From JACCVL01 sp038233135 (GTDB lineage Bacteria > Actinomycetota > Actinomycetes > Propionibacteriales > Nocardioidaceae), in contig JBBSMN010000019.1 of the NCBI GenBank assembly GCA_038233135.1, forward strand, positions 1-22,783: DNA of 22,783 bases, written 5' to 3'. The position numbers were made by a program, and so were the translations under genes. Positions within the stretch are counted from its first letter, which is position 1, and each line of letters begins with the position of its first letter. The notes under the pieces are model-generated. The model ran no database searches. It was not told the origin of the DNA and worked only from the letters and a program-made list of their open reading frames with translations. Positions 8,596 through 17,800 of this stretch are shown here, piece after piece.

Positions 8596-9759
8596 ATGCG
8601 CGTGTGGTGGAACGAGCACGATGTCGATCTCGACGATTTCCGGTCGGTCGTCGAGCAGACCACCAACCCGGCGCACTACCCGTACGCCGTGGACGTCCGG
8701 CAGGGCGTACCCATCTTCGACTGCGAAGCGCTGCAGCAGTCCATGCGGGACCTCGGTGCACGCCGCGCCATGCAGGCCGACCTCGTCCGGGCGTGCACCG
8801 AGGGACCCGGCCTGGTCGTGCTTGCCGGAGCTTTCGTGGACACGTCGGTGGTGGACCGCGCCACGGCCGCGTTCGAGGACCTGATCGAGCACCAGCGGGC
8901 AAGCCAGGCCACCGCGAGCGACCACTTCGCCCCGGCCGGGGCGAACGACCGGATCTGGAACGCGCTGGAAAAGCTCGCACTCAACCACCCGGACGTGTTC
9001 GTCGACTACTACGCCAACGACGCGCTGGCGCTGGTCAGCAGCGCCTGGCTCGGCCCCGGTTACCAGCTCACCTCGCAGGTGAATGTCGTCAACCCCGGCG
9101 GGGCGGCGCAGAGCCCGCACCGTGACTACCACCTCGGCTTCATGACCGACGAGGCCGCCGCGGCCTTCCCCGCACATGTGCACCGGCTCTCGCCGGCGTT
9201 GACGTTGCAGGGTGCGGTCGCCCACACCGACATGCCGGTCGAGACAGGACCGACGATGTACCTGCCGCACTCGCACAAGTACGAGCCCGGATACCTCGCC
9301 TGGCGACGGCAGGAGTTCATCGACTACTTCGCCGAGCACCACGTCCAGCTGCCGCTGACGAAAGGGGATGCCGTCTTCTTCAACCCGGCGCTTATGCACG
9401 GGGCCGGCACCAACCGGACCGGTGACGTGCGGCGGATGGCCAACCTGCTGCAGGTGTCGTCACCGTTCGGCAGAGCAATGGAGACCGTCGACCGTGCGGC
9501 CATGTGTGCCGCGGTGCTTGGCCAGCTCGCGACGCAGGTCGAGGCGGGTGTGGTCGACGAGCAGGCCCTGGGCAACGTGGTCGCCGCCACCGCCGAGGGC
9601 TACCCGTTCCCCACCAACCTCGACCGGGACCCCCCGGTCGACGGGCTCGCGCCGCAGACACAGGCGGACCTGCTGCACCGCGCGGTCGCGGAGGGTTGGG
9701 GCGCACACACGCTGCGCGGCGAGCTCGCCACACACGCCCGGCGCCGAAGCACCAGCTAG
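8596..9759 (+). CDS. Phytanoyl-CoA dioxygenase (PhyH) family protein
   Basis: 387 residues. It belongs to the Fe(II)/2-oxoglutarate-dependent oxygenases: the metal facial triad is visible as His175 and Asp177 in QSPHRDYHLGF and His268 in NPALMHGAG, with an Arg in the following TNRTGDVRRM segment to bind 2-oxoglutarate. Further core strands are LTLQGAVAHTDMPVETGPTMYLPHSHKY and LTKGDAVFFNPALMH. Members hydroxylate very varied small molecules, so the substrate cannot be named. No biosynthetic cluster surrounds it: the neighbours are a cell-wall lytic enzyme (divergent) and phoD (downstream, 113 bp away). The ATG is chosen because it has a leaderless -10 box (TACAGT) and the N-terminus NEHDVDLDDF follows at once. 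Confidence 0.88.
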   Translation: MRVWWNEHDVDLDDFRSVVEQTTNPAHYPYAVDVRQGVPIFDCEALQQSMRDLGARRAMQADLVRACTEGPGLVVLAGAFVDTSVVDRATAAFEDLIEHQRASQATASDHFAPAGANDRIWNALEKLALNHPDVFVDYYANDALALVSSAWLGPGYQLTSQVNVVNPGGAAQSPHRDYHLGFMTDEAAAAFPAHVHRLSPALTLQGAVAHTDMPVETGPTMYLPHSHKYEPGYLAWRRQEFIDYFAEHHVQLPLTKGDAVFFNPALMHGAGTNRTGDVRRMANLLQVSSPFGRAMETVDRAAMCAAVLGQLATQVEAGVVDEQALGNVVAATAEGYPFPTNLDRDPPVDGLAPQTQADLLHRAVAEGWGAHTLRGELATHARRRSTS

Positions 9760-9800
9760 GCGCATCGGCATGCTCCCTGCGACGTCAGTCGCCACCCAAA

Positions 9801-9833
9801 TGGGGCAAACCGTTCACCTGCCCCACACCGGCT
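9801..9833 (+). promoter_or_regulatory. PHO-box-like repeat and inverted repeat upstream of phoD
   Basis: GTTCACCTGCC (9812-9822) is followed without a gap by CCACACCGGCT (9823-9833). The first unit carries the exact GTTCACC core of the Streptomyces PhoP 11-nt direct repeat; the second keeps CACC. The same stretch holds a 7-bp inverted repeat, TGGGGCA (9801-9807) and TGCCCCA (9819-9825). It lies about 40 bp before the phoD start, where a PhoP or RegX3 site is expected. The two readings (direct or inverted repeat) are not exclusive. Confidence 0.5.
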
Positions 9834-9872
9834 GGTCGATGCCGTGTCGCCGCCCGCCGCCAGCGTGGCGCC

Positions 9873-11447
9873 ATGACCTCGATATCTCGCCGCTCACTGC
9901 TCCGCACCTCCGCTGCCCTCGGCGCGGTCGGTATCGCCTCGACAGCACCTGCCGCCTCGGCGCTGACAACCACGCGCAGCGGCATCCCCGCCCTCACCCG
10001 ACGCGGCCGGCCACAGCTGACCGACGGTGTCCAGTCCGGCGACGTGACGGGCAGCCAGGCGACCGTCTGGGCCCGGGCCGACCGCCCGTCGCGCCTTGTC
10101 GTCGAGGTGGCGACCAACCCGTCCTTCCGCGACGCCGAGCTGCTCGAGGGTCCGCTGGTCACCCCGCGTACGGACCTGACCGGCCGTCTCACCCTGACTG
10201 GGCTGCCAAGTGGCAGCGAGCTCTACTACCGCATCCGTGCCACCGACATCGCTCACGCCTCGCTGAGCGGGGAGCCCGTCGTCGGCCGGCTCCGTACGGC
10301 GCCCGGGGCGGGTCAAGACCTGCGCTTCGTCTGGAGCGGCGACATCGCCGGCCAGGGGTGGGGCGTCAACCCCGATCTGGGCGGCTTCCCGATGGCCGAC
10401 ACCCTGCTCGATCTGGACCCCGACTTCTTCTTGTGCAGCGGGGACACCGTCTACTCCGACGGGCCGGTGGAGCGCCGGGTGCCGCTTCCCGACGGCCGGG
10501 TCTGGACCAACCTGGTCACACCCGCCAAGCAGGACGTCGCCCAGACGCTGAACGAGTTCCGTGGACAGTTCCGCTACAACCTGATGGCCGACAACTGGCG
10601 TGAGTTCGTCGCCCGCACACCGCAGATCAACCAGTGGGACGACCACGAGGTCCTGAACAACTGGTATCCCGGCGAGCGGCTCGACGACGACCGTTACCGT
10701 GTCCACAACGTCGACGTGCTGGCCAAGCGGGCGTCACGGGCGTTCCACGAGTACGTGCCGATCGCACCGGTCCCCCGCGACCACGACGGGCGGATCTACC
10801 GGCGCATCCAGTACGGCCCGCTACTCGATGTCTTCGTCCTCGACATGCGTTCGTCCAAGGACCCGAACACCGACAACCTCGAGACGACCTCGGACGGCGG
10901 AGTGCTCGGTCGCGAGCAGACCGCCTGGCTGAAGCGAGAGCTGCAGCGCTCGACCGCCACCTGGAAGGTCATCGCCGCCGACCTGCCGATCGGCCTGCTG
11001 GTGCCCGACGGCACCGAGTGGGAGGGGATCGCCAACGGCGCGCCGGGCAAGCCGCTCGGTCGCGAGATCGACATCGCCGAGGTGCTGTCGTTCCTCAAGC
11101 ACGAAGGGATCCGCAACCACGTCTGGCTGACCGCCGACGTGCACTACACCGCCGCGCACCACTACTCGCCGCAGCGGGCGGCGTTCACCGACTTCGACCC
11201 GTTCTGGGAGTTCGTGTCCGGGCCGCTCAACGCCGGTGGATTCGGGCCGAACGACCTGGACGCGACCTTCGGGCCGCGCGTCGCCTTCGAGCAGGGACCG
11301 CCACGGGTCAACGCGTCCCCCGCCGAGGGCGGGCAGTATGTTGGCGAGGTCGCGATCGACGGTGCGTCCAAGGCGCTGACGGTGAAGCTGATCGACGTCA
11401 CCGGCGACGTGCTGTGGACCACCACGCTCGCGGCCGGCGAGCGCTGA
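9873..11447 (+). CDS. phoD: Alkaline phosphatase D family phosphodiesterase, Tat-exported
   Basis: 524 residues. A twin-arginine signal is clear (SRRSLLRTSAALGAVG, Arg6-Arg7, then an AxA-type cleavage region about residue 30). An N-terminal fibronectin-like PhoD_N domain follows (DGVQSGDVTGSQATVWARADRP), then the metallophosphatase domain. Expected metal ligands lie in WSGDIAG (Asp157), CSGDTVYSDG (Asp191, Tyr194), QWDDHEVLNNW (256-264) and LTADVHYTAAHHYSP. The family releases phosphate from phosphodiesters, including teichoic acids, outside the cell during phosphate starvation, using iron and calcium. ATG 9873 is fixed by the Tat motif; the ribosome-binding site is weak. The PHO-box-like element upstream supports phosphate control. 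Confidence 0.95.
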   Translation: MTSISRRSLLRTSAALGAVGIASTAPAASALTTTRSGIPALTRRGRPQLTDGVQSGDVTGSQATVWARADRPSRLVVEVATNPSFRDAELLEGPLVTPRTDLTGRLTLTGLPSGSELYYRIRATDIAHASLSGEPVVGRLRTAPGAGQDLRFVWSGDIAGQGWGVNPDLGGFPMADTLLDLDPDFFLCSGDTVYSDGPVERRVPLPDGRVWTNLVTPAKQDVAQTLNEFRGQFRYNLMADNWREFVARTPQINQWDDHEVLNNWYPGERLDDDRYRVHNVDVLAKRASRAFHEYVPIAPVPRDHDGRIYRRIQYGPLLDVFVLDMRSSKDPNTDNLETTSDGGVLGREQTAWLKRELQRSTATWKVIAADLPIGLLVPDGTEWEGIANGAPGKPLGREIDIAEVLSFLKHEGIRNHVWLTADVHYTAAHHYSPQRAAFTDFDPFWEFVSGPLNAGGFGPNDLDATFGPRVAFEQGPPRVNASPAEGGQYVGEVAIDGASKALTVKLIDVTGDVLWTTTLAAGER

Positions 11448-11463
11448 CCGGTCCCAGGTCCCC

Positions 11464-11480
11464 GCGCCCCCGCGGGGCGC
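11464..11480. terminator. Hairpin between convergent phoD and the Ddn-family gene
   Basis: GCGCCCC and GGGGCGC form a 7-bp stem with a CGC loop. It sits just after the phoD stop and touches the stop of the facing gene, so it can serve both directions. No T-tract. Confidence 0.55.
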
Positions 11481-11920
11481 TAGTCCGAAGCGGGGTCCAG
11501 CACGAACACCGGAATCTCACGGTCCGTGCGCTCGCGGTAGTCGGCGTAGTCGGGGAACGCCTCCACCGCCCGGCCCCACCACCGCTCCCGATCCTCGCCG
11601 GTGACCAGCGTGGCGACCATGTCCTGGCGCACCGGGCCGTCCTGCAGCTCAACGTGCGGTTCGGCCATCAGGTTGTGGAACCACACCGGGTGGGTCGGCG
11701 CGCCACCCTTGGAGGCCACCACGGCGTACGCACCGTCGTGCTGGACGCGCATCAGCGGTGTCTTGCGCAGCCTGCCCGTCCGCGCACCACGGCTGGTGAG
11801 CACCACCACGGGCATGCCGCGCATCGTGGTCGCCTCGGTGCCGCCGGAGCGTTCGTACTGCTCGACCTGGTCGCGCACCCACTGCTCCGGGCTGGGCTCG
11901 TACTCGCCGTCGAGAGACAT
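11480..11920 (-). CDS. Nitroreductase/deazaflavin (F420)-dependent oxidoreductase, Ddn family
   Basis: 146 residues, normal for the family (Rv3547/Ddn-like, split beta-barrel). Landmarks are VVVLTSRGARTGRLRKTPLMRVQHDGAYAVVASKGGAPTHPVWFHNLMAEPHVELQDG, which contains the RTGxxRxTPL and SxGGAPxxPxWxxNL signatures that bind the cofactor. Relatives use F420H2 to reduce quinones or nitro compounds; the true substrate is unknown, and some members bind other ligands. Its presence suggests the host makes F420 (inference). The start could be ATG 11920, which has TCTACT 6 nt upstream, or GTG 11935 with GGAAGG before it; residues from SLDGEYEPSPEQW onward are secure. It is 41 bp downstream of the ERCC4-Lsr2 gene and may be partly cotranscribed. 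Confidence 0.92.
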   Translation of the reverse strand: MSLDGEYEPSPEQWVRDQVEQYERSGGTEATTMRGMPVVVLTSRGARTGRLRKTPLMRVQHDGAYAVVASKGGAPTHPVWFHNLMAEPHVELQDGPVRQDMVATLVTGEDRERWWGRAVEAFPDYADYRERTDREIPVFVLDPASD

Positions 11921-11961
11921 GGGTCCAGTAGACACCCGCCTTCCGGTGCCCGTCGACCGTC

Positions 11962-12933
11962 TCAGCGCTCACTGCCCTGGTCCGCCTCGTAGGCCGCGAC
12001 CACCGAGCCTGCCACCCGGCCGCGGTCGGAGACCGCCAGCCCGCGGGCCCTCGCCCAAACGCGGATGGCAGCCGACCGGGACGAGACGCGCTGCTCGACC
12101 CGCGGCAGGGCGGCGAGCCGGCTGGTCGCGTGCGCGTCCTCGAGAATCGCCGCCCGCGCGGCGCCGAGGAACCGGAACGTCCACTCCTGCGCGAGCGGCC
12201 GCGTCTCGCAGAACACGATCGGCACCTGGGGCCAGCGGACCTGCGCCTCTGCCAACCCCTCGGCCACGACCGACGGGCGTACGCGCTGCAGCTTGAACAC
12301 CGCCGACCACCGGTCCTCGATCACCAGGCCGGCCCGCGGCAACGCCGCCAGCTCGGCCAGCACGTACTTCAGCTTGCCGCTCGTCAGCGTCGAGACGAGG
12401 TCGTCGAGGCTCTTGCGCTCCACCGCGGCCAGCAACCGGCCCTCGTGCACGATGCCGTAGTCGCCGGCGGGCAGCGCCTGCCGACGGGTGCCGACCTGCT
12501 GAGCGCCGAACGTGTACGGGTAGCGCTCGTGCGAGTCGACGACGATCTCCAGGTCGACGGCCCCGGACGCCCGCGCCGTCGGCAGGTCGACGGCCGGTCG
12601 AGCCTGCTTGGCGGTGCGGGCGGTCTGCCAGAAGATCGCCTCCCGGCCACCCCGCACATGAGTGAGCACGAACTGCGAGCGGTTCTCGCGGCCGCGGTCC
12701 AGCACCAGGTCGATGGCCGCACCCCGACGCAGGCACGACCGCACCGGCACGCTCTCGACGATGTCGGCCCAGGCGGGCCACGCCTCGGCCCGGTGGCAGT
12801 AGACCTTGGCAGCCCGCGGCCACACGTCGCGCGCCTTCAGCAGGACGTCGCCACCGGGCAGCGGCAGGCGCAGCAGGTACGGAAGGGTCGAGGCGGGGTC
12901 GGGGTTGCGCGCCACCACGAACTCACCGGGCAT
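11962..12933 (-). CDS. ERCC4-domain nuclease fused to a C-terminal Lsr2 DNA-binding domain
   Basis: 323 residues. The middle is an XPF/MUS81-type ERCC4 nuclease: VDSHERYPYTF (132-142), LPAGDYGIV (Asp159) and VERKSLDDLVSTL (ERKxxxD, Glu172-Asp178), followed by GKLKYVLAELAALPRAGLVIED. These acidic residues bind the metal for cutting at branched or flapped DNA. The C-terminus (about 286-318, SAAIRVWARARGLAVSDRGRVAGSVVAAY) is the Lsr2 C-terminal fold with its RGR loop (304-306), which in Lsr2 inserts into the AT-rich minor groove. The first 120 residues are not recognised. It follows recD by 38 bp on the same strand, suggesting a joint role in end repair or in attacking AT-rich foreign DNA (inference). 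ATG 12933 has CACACT 6 nt upstream and no usable Shine-Dalgarno. Confidence 0.9.
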   Translation of the reverse strand: MPGEFVVARNPDPASTLPYLLRLPLPGGDVLLKARDVWPRAAKVYCHRAEAWPAWADIVESVPVRSCLRRGAAIDLVLDRGRENRSQFVLTHVRGGREAIFWQTARTAKQARPAVDLPTARASGAVDLEIVVDSHERYPYTFGAQQVGTRRQALPAGDYGIVHEGRLLAAVERKSLDDLVSTLTSGKLKYVLAELAALPRAGLVIEDRWSAVFKLQRVRPSVVAEGLAEAQVRWPQVPIVFCETRPLAQEWTFRFLGAARAAILEDAHATSRLAALPRVEQRVSSRSAAIRVWARARGLAVSDRGRVAGSVVAAYEADQGSER

Positions 12934-12971
12934 GCCCCCAGTGTGGCAAACAGGGCGCCGTCGTCCACCCC

Positions 12972-14870
12972 TCAGCGCTGCGGGGCCACGTCGCGACGGC
13001 GCAGCCCGCTCGCCCGCACGATGGGCCGGCTGATCGCGCGCACCACGGCCTCCTCGGTACCGACCACCCGGACGTGCGAGCGGGCCCGGGTGAGCGCGGT
13101 GTAGAGCAGCTCGCGGGTGAGCAGCGGCGAGTCCGGTGGCGGCAGCACCAGCGTCACGGCGTCGAACTGGCTGCCCTGCGCCCGGTGCACCGTCATCGCG
13201 TGCACGGTCTGCACCGCGGACAGTCGGGTAGGGCTCACCAGCAGCGGTTCGTCGCCACGCAGGAACGCGGCCACCGGCCCGCGCCCCTCCCGGGCGACCA
13301 CCACGCCGGTGTCGCCGTTGAACAGCTCCAACTCGTAGTCGTTGGCGTCGACCAGCAGCGGCCGCCCGACGTACCACTCCCCCTCGTCCGCATCGTCTGC
13401 TGCGGTGGCCACCCACCGCTCCACCAGGCGGCTCCACGAGGTCACGCCGTAGGGCCCGCGCCGGTGGGCACACAGCAACCGGTGCCGCTCCAGCAGGTCG
13501 AGCGCACCCGACACGTCACCTCGACGTGCTGCGGCGGCCAGGGCGACCGCAGCGGAGACCACGTCGCCGCGAACAGCGTCGAGGGCGCTGGCTGCGGGTT
13601 GTCCGGCCCGCTCTGCGGTGCCGCCCTCCACCTCGACGAAGCTGACGGTCTGGCTGCCGCGCAGGATGTCCAGTGCCTCGGTCGGTCGCTCGTCGCGCAC
13701 CGCCCCTGCCAGCGCGCCGATCTCGGCGCCGAAGCGGTGCACGGTTCGCAGGCGGACCACGCCGCTGCGCAGCAGCGCCGAGTCCGCCTCACCGCGGTCC
13801 AGGTCGGCACCGGCCACATCGTCCAGGTGGACCGGGGCCTGTGCGGACGACGCCGGTGGTCGTGCCACCAGGTCTCCGAGCACCGCGCCAGCCTCGACCG
13901 ACGCGAGCTGGTCGGGGTCGCCGACCAGCACCAGCCGGGCGTCCGGACGCACCGCCTCCAGCAACCGGGACATCAACGTCAGCGACACCATCGACGTCTC
14001 GTCCACCACCACCACGTCGTACGGGAGCCGGTTGTCTCGGTCGTGCCGGAAGCGGCTGCGACTGCCCGGACGCCAGCCCAGCAGCCGGTGGATCGTGGCT
14101 GCGGTGATGTCGTCCAGGCCCAGGTCGTGCGCGGAAGACTCGGCTCGCACCGCCTCCTGCAGCCGGGCGGCGGCCTTGCCGGTCGGTGCCGCCAGCGCGA
14201 TCCGCGGCGGTGCACCGGGCAGGCCGCGGAGCACGGCGAGCAGGCGCGCCACCGTGGTGGTCTTGCCGGTGCCCGGGCCACCGGCGACGACGGTCACCGA
14301 CTGCAGTGCCGCCATCGCGGCGGCCAGGCGTTGCCGGTCGGGCGGGTCACCGGGGAACTGGCCGACGAGGGCGGTGCGCAGGGCGGCAGGATCCGGGGTG
14401 GGCGGCGGCTGGGCGGTGCGCGCGTCGAGCTCGGCCCGAACCACCCGCTCCTGGCGCCAGTAGCGGTCGAGGTAGAGCAGGTCGCCGACCAGCCGCAACG
14501 GGCATGCCTGACCGGCGGCATCCGCCCCGTCGCCGTTCCCGGCCGACACCAGAGCACTGTCCGCGCAAGCGGCCAACCAGCCGGCCGGTTCGGGCCAGCC
14601 CAACGCGTCGGCCTCGGTCTGTGCGTCTTCGTCCACGGTGACGGTCTCGTGCACCCGGGGCAGGTGCACGCACACCGACCCCAGCCGCACCCCGCGCACG
14701 GCCAGGGCTGCCGCGAGCAGCACCTGCTCGTCGGTCTCGCCGCCGAGGCGTCCGAGCCGCTGGGCCACGTGCACGTCGGCGGCGGACAGCACCCCCGCCC
14801 GGTTGAAGTCGCGCAGCAGGCCGCTGGCCCGCACGGCCAGCCGGACGTCGTACGGATCCGGATCGATCAC
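12972..14870 (-). CDS. recD: RecBCD subunit RecD (exonuclease V alpha chain, 5'-3' helicase)
   Basis: 632 residues, superfamily 1B helicase. Visible are the P-loop AGGPGTGKTTTVARLL (about 194-209), APTGKAAARLQEAV, the Walker B segment YDVVVVDETSMVSLTLMSRLL, LVLVGDPDQLASVEAGAVLGDL, and the C-terminal TVHRAQGSQFDAVTLVLP and LYTALTRARSHVRVVG motifs. In the complex RecD translocates on the 5'-ended strand. GTG 14870 overlaps the recB stop by 4 bp (GTGA) with GGGGGAG about 5 nt before it, so translation is coupled. The frame stays open for 37 codons upstream, but that part lies inside recB. In mycobacteria, RecBCD serves single-strand annealing while AdnAB handles homologous recombination; whether that holds here is unknown. 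Confidence 0.95.
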   Translation of the reverse strand: MIDPDPYDVRLAVRASGLLRDFNRAGVLSAADVHVAQRLGRLGGETDEQVLLAAALAVRGVRLGSVCVHLPRVHETVTVDEDAQTEADALGWPEPAGWLAACADSALVSAGNGDGADAAGQACPLRLVGDLLYLDRYWRQERVVRAELDARTAQPPPTPDPAALRTALVGQFPGDPPDRQRLAAAMAALQSVTVVAGGPGTGKTTTVARLLAVLRGLPGAPPRIALAAPTGKAAARLQEAVRAESSAHDLGLDDITAATIHRLLGWRPGSRSRFRHDRDNRLPYDVVVVDETSMVSLTLMSRLLEAVRPDARLVLVGDPDQLASVEAGAVLGDLVARPPASSAQAPVHLDDVAGADLDRGEADSALLRSGVVRLRTVHRFGAEIGALAGAVRDERPTEALDILRGSQTVSFVEVEGGTAERAGQPAASALDAVRGDVVSAAVALAAAARRGDVSGALDLLERHRLLCAHRRGPYGVTSWSRLVERWVATAADDADEGEWYVGRPLLVDANDYELELFNGDTGVVVAREGRGPVAAFLRGDEPLLVSPTRLSAVQTVHAMTVHRAQGSQFDAVTLVLPPPDSPLLTRELLYTALTRARSHVRVVGTEEAVVRAISRPIVRASGLRRRDVAPQR

Positions 14871-17800
14871 GACGACTCCCCCGCCAGCAGCCCGGACAGC
14901 GCCTCGACCAAGCCCGGTGGCGGCGACCAGGAGAACACCCCGGTGGCTGAGCCGTCGACCACCGGCGTGTCGGGGCCGCACATGCCGCGGACAAACAGGT
15001 ACAGCCCGCCGCCGAGGTGGCGGTCAGGGTCGTAGCCGGGCTGGCGCCACCGCAGGTAGCGGTGCAGCGCGACCAGGTAGAGCAGCAGCTGCAGCGGGTA
15101 GTGCGCTGCCAGCATCGCGTCGGCCAGCGCGGCCGGGCGGTAGTGCCAGGCGCTCAACTCACCACGGGGCCCACCACGGGGCCCACCACGGTTCTCACCA
15201 CGGTTCTCACCACCGGGCCCACCACCGGGCCTGTCGTCGCCGAGCCAGTTGGTCTTGTAGTCCACCACCAGGAAGCGCGCCTCGTCGCCGGTGGTGGTCA
15301 ACCGCAGCACCGCGTCCAGGCTGCCGACCAGGTAGCCACGCAGCTGCTGGTGCTCGACACCGGCGCCGGTGAGCAGATCGGCGTACGGCATGAAGGGGTC
15401 GCTCGGCGACAGGTGGCTTCGCAGCAGCTCGGCGATCGCCCGTGCGGTTGCGGCTGAACCGGCCGGGTCGTCACCCCCGGCCAGCGGCAGCTCGAAGTCC
15501 ATCTCGGCCAGCCGGTCCGCGGGGGCGACGTCGGCCAGCCGCAGACCGCCGGCCGGCCCGCCGAGCGGGGTCAGCATCGCCGGGAGCAGCGCCGCACCCA
15601 GTGCCTCGGCGTCGTAGGACAATCCGAAGCGGCGGGCCAGCACGACACGGCTGCGCTCGACCAGCTCCGCGCGCAGGTCGGCGGCGCCGGTGTCCGCCGT
15701 CTCCAGCACCTCGTGCACGACCAGCCCGAAGCCGGTGCCGCCGGGCAGCTGCGCCATCGGCGAGGCCACCGCGCGCAGGATCGCCTCGTCCAGGTCCGGC
15801 GGTGCGTCGCTGTCGGCACCGAAACCTCTGGACGCGGCGGGCTCGTCATCGAGCTGGTCGTCCTCGGGCTCGCTGGCGACGCCGGGAAGCCCCGTCGTGG
15901 CCGCGTACACGGCCGTGTGCGGCCCGGCGGTGAGGGCGGAGTACGACGTGCGGCGCCACGAACAGTCGAGCCGGCGGTCGAATCGGGCGACCGCCAGGGT
16001 TCCAGTGCTGGCGGCCGCGGGGCGCCAGCGAGCATCGTCGACCGGGCCGACCTCCTCGACCGCCACCGCGCCGTCGGAGGTCGTCTCCAGCCAGCGCAGC
16101 CTGTCTCTTAGCGTGTCGTCGTCGCCGGGCAGGTCGACGATCGGACGGGGCTGCTCACCCTGGCCGACGCCGCCGAGCAGCAGCCGATGCAGCGCCGAGG
16201 TCGGCGTGTTCCGGGACGGCGCCCACCAGGTGACGACCTGGCACTGGGCCCGGGTCAGCGCGACGTAGAGCACCCGCAGGTCTTCGCCCGCCTCCTCGGC
16301 CGCATGCTGCTGGCGGTGCTGGTCGAAGTCCGGTCCGGTCTTGCCGCCGACGTCGAGGCTGCGGACGCCGTCCTCGGGGTGGAAGCGCGGATGGTCGGGC
16401 GCGCGCACGTACCGGTCCCACCCGAACGGCACGTAGACCACCGGGAACTGCAGGCCCTTGCTGCGGTGCACGGTGACGACCTGCACCGCTCCCGCGTCGG
16501 ACTCGAGGCGGCGGCTGCGCTCCTCGGACTGGTCGCTGGCCGAGTCGGTGATGCGCCGGTGCAGCCACTCGACCAGCGCGCTGGTCCCGAGCTGCTCGTC
16601 CACCGCGGCCGCGTGCAGCACCTGGGAGAGGTGCCGCAGGTCGGTCAGCTGGCGCTCACCGTCGGGGGTGGCGATCAGACGCTCCGTGAGGGCGCTCGCC
16701 TCGGTGACCGCCTCGAGCAGCGCGGGCACGCCGCGTCGGGCAAGCACGTCGGCCCAGCCGCGCAACAGCGGGCCAAGCTCGTTCAGCGCGGCGTCCCCGG
16801 CGCCGGCCAGCCGCCGGGCGTCCCATCCGACGAGGCGCCCCAGTGCCGCCGTACGCAGCCGGGTGCCGCGGTGCGGCTGCTCCAGCGCCTGCAGCAGCAC
16901 CAGCCACTCGCGTGCCATCGCGGTGGAGAAGACGTTGACCGCGCCGGTGAGCACCGCCGGCACACCGGACGCGGCGAGCGCGTCCCGGATGGCGAGCGCG
17001 TGCTTGTTGGTGTGTACCAGCACGGCGACGTCACCGGCCGCGACGACACGCTCGTCGCCGTCGAGGGTGAGGACGGCTCGACTGTCGAGCAGGCGGACGA
17101 CGTCGGCTGCCAGGTCGGCTGCGACGAGGTCGCGAACCCGCCCCACCGCTGGCGGGGTCTTGCCTCTGACCCCGAGGCTCGCCCGGGTCGCGACCCGCAG
17201 CCGCAGGGGCGCCGCGCCGGGCGCCCCGGCCAACCGCCGTCCAGGCCAGGCGGCCGCGACCGGGCGTACGGCGATGTCGGGGTGGCCCAGCGCCGCGCCG
17301 CCGAAGACGGCGGCCAGCCCGGTTAGCAGCGCCTCGTCGCTGCGCCAGTTGCGGGCGAGCGTCTGGTGTGTCGTCGCCTGCTGCGAGGCCGACAGGTAGG
17401 TCACCACGTCGCCGCCACGGAAGGCGTAGATCGCCTGCTTGGGGTCGCCGATCAGCACCAGCGTGGTGTGCCCGTGAAAGGCCAGCCGCAGGATCTCCCA
17501 CTGCACCGGGTCGGTGTCTTGAAACTCATCCACCATGACCACGCGGTAGCGCTCCCGCACCCGCCGGCGGGCCGCCTCGCCCTGCTCGGGGTCGAGCATC
17601 GCGTCACGCAGCCGGGTCAGCAGGTCGTCGTAGTCGCGCAGCCGCCGCTGCCGCTTGCGGGCCTCCACCTCAGTGCGGGCCGCGACGGTCAGACGGTACC
17701 GCTCGGCAGCCGGCTCCGATTCTGCGTCGACCGGCACCAGTCGGGCGTGCCGGTCACCCACCGCCGTACGCACCAGCGACAGCATCTCGGCGTGGCTCAT

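Noticed and set aside
12934..13473. N-terminal extension of the ERCC4-Lsr2 frame to 13473
   Set aside because: That stretch lies within recD and reads as Arg/Ala/Gly-rich out-of-frame text; ATG 12933 begins the plausible protein.
13074..15035. 653-codon plus-strand frame opposite recD and the end of recB
   Set aside because: Antisense shadow rich in His, Gln, Arg and Gly; the minus-strand genes carry complete helicase motifs.
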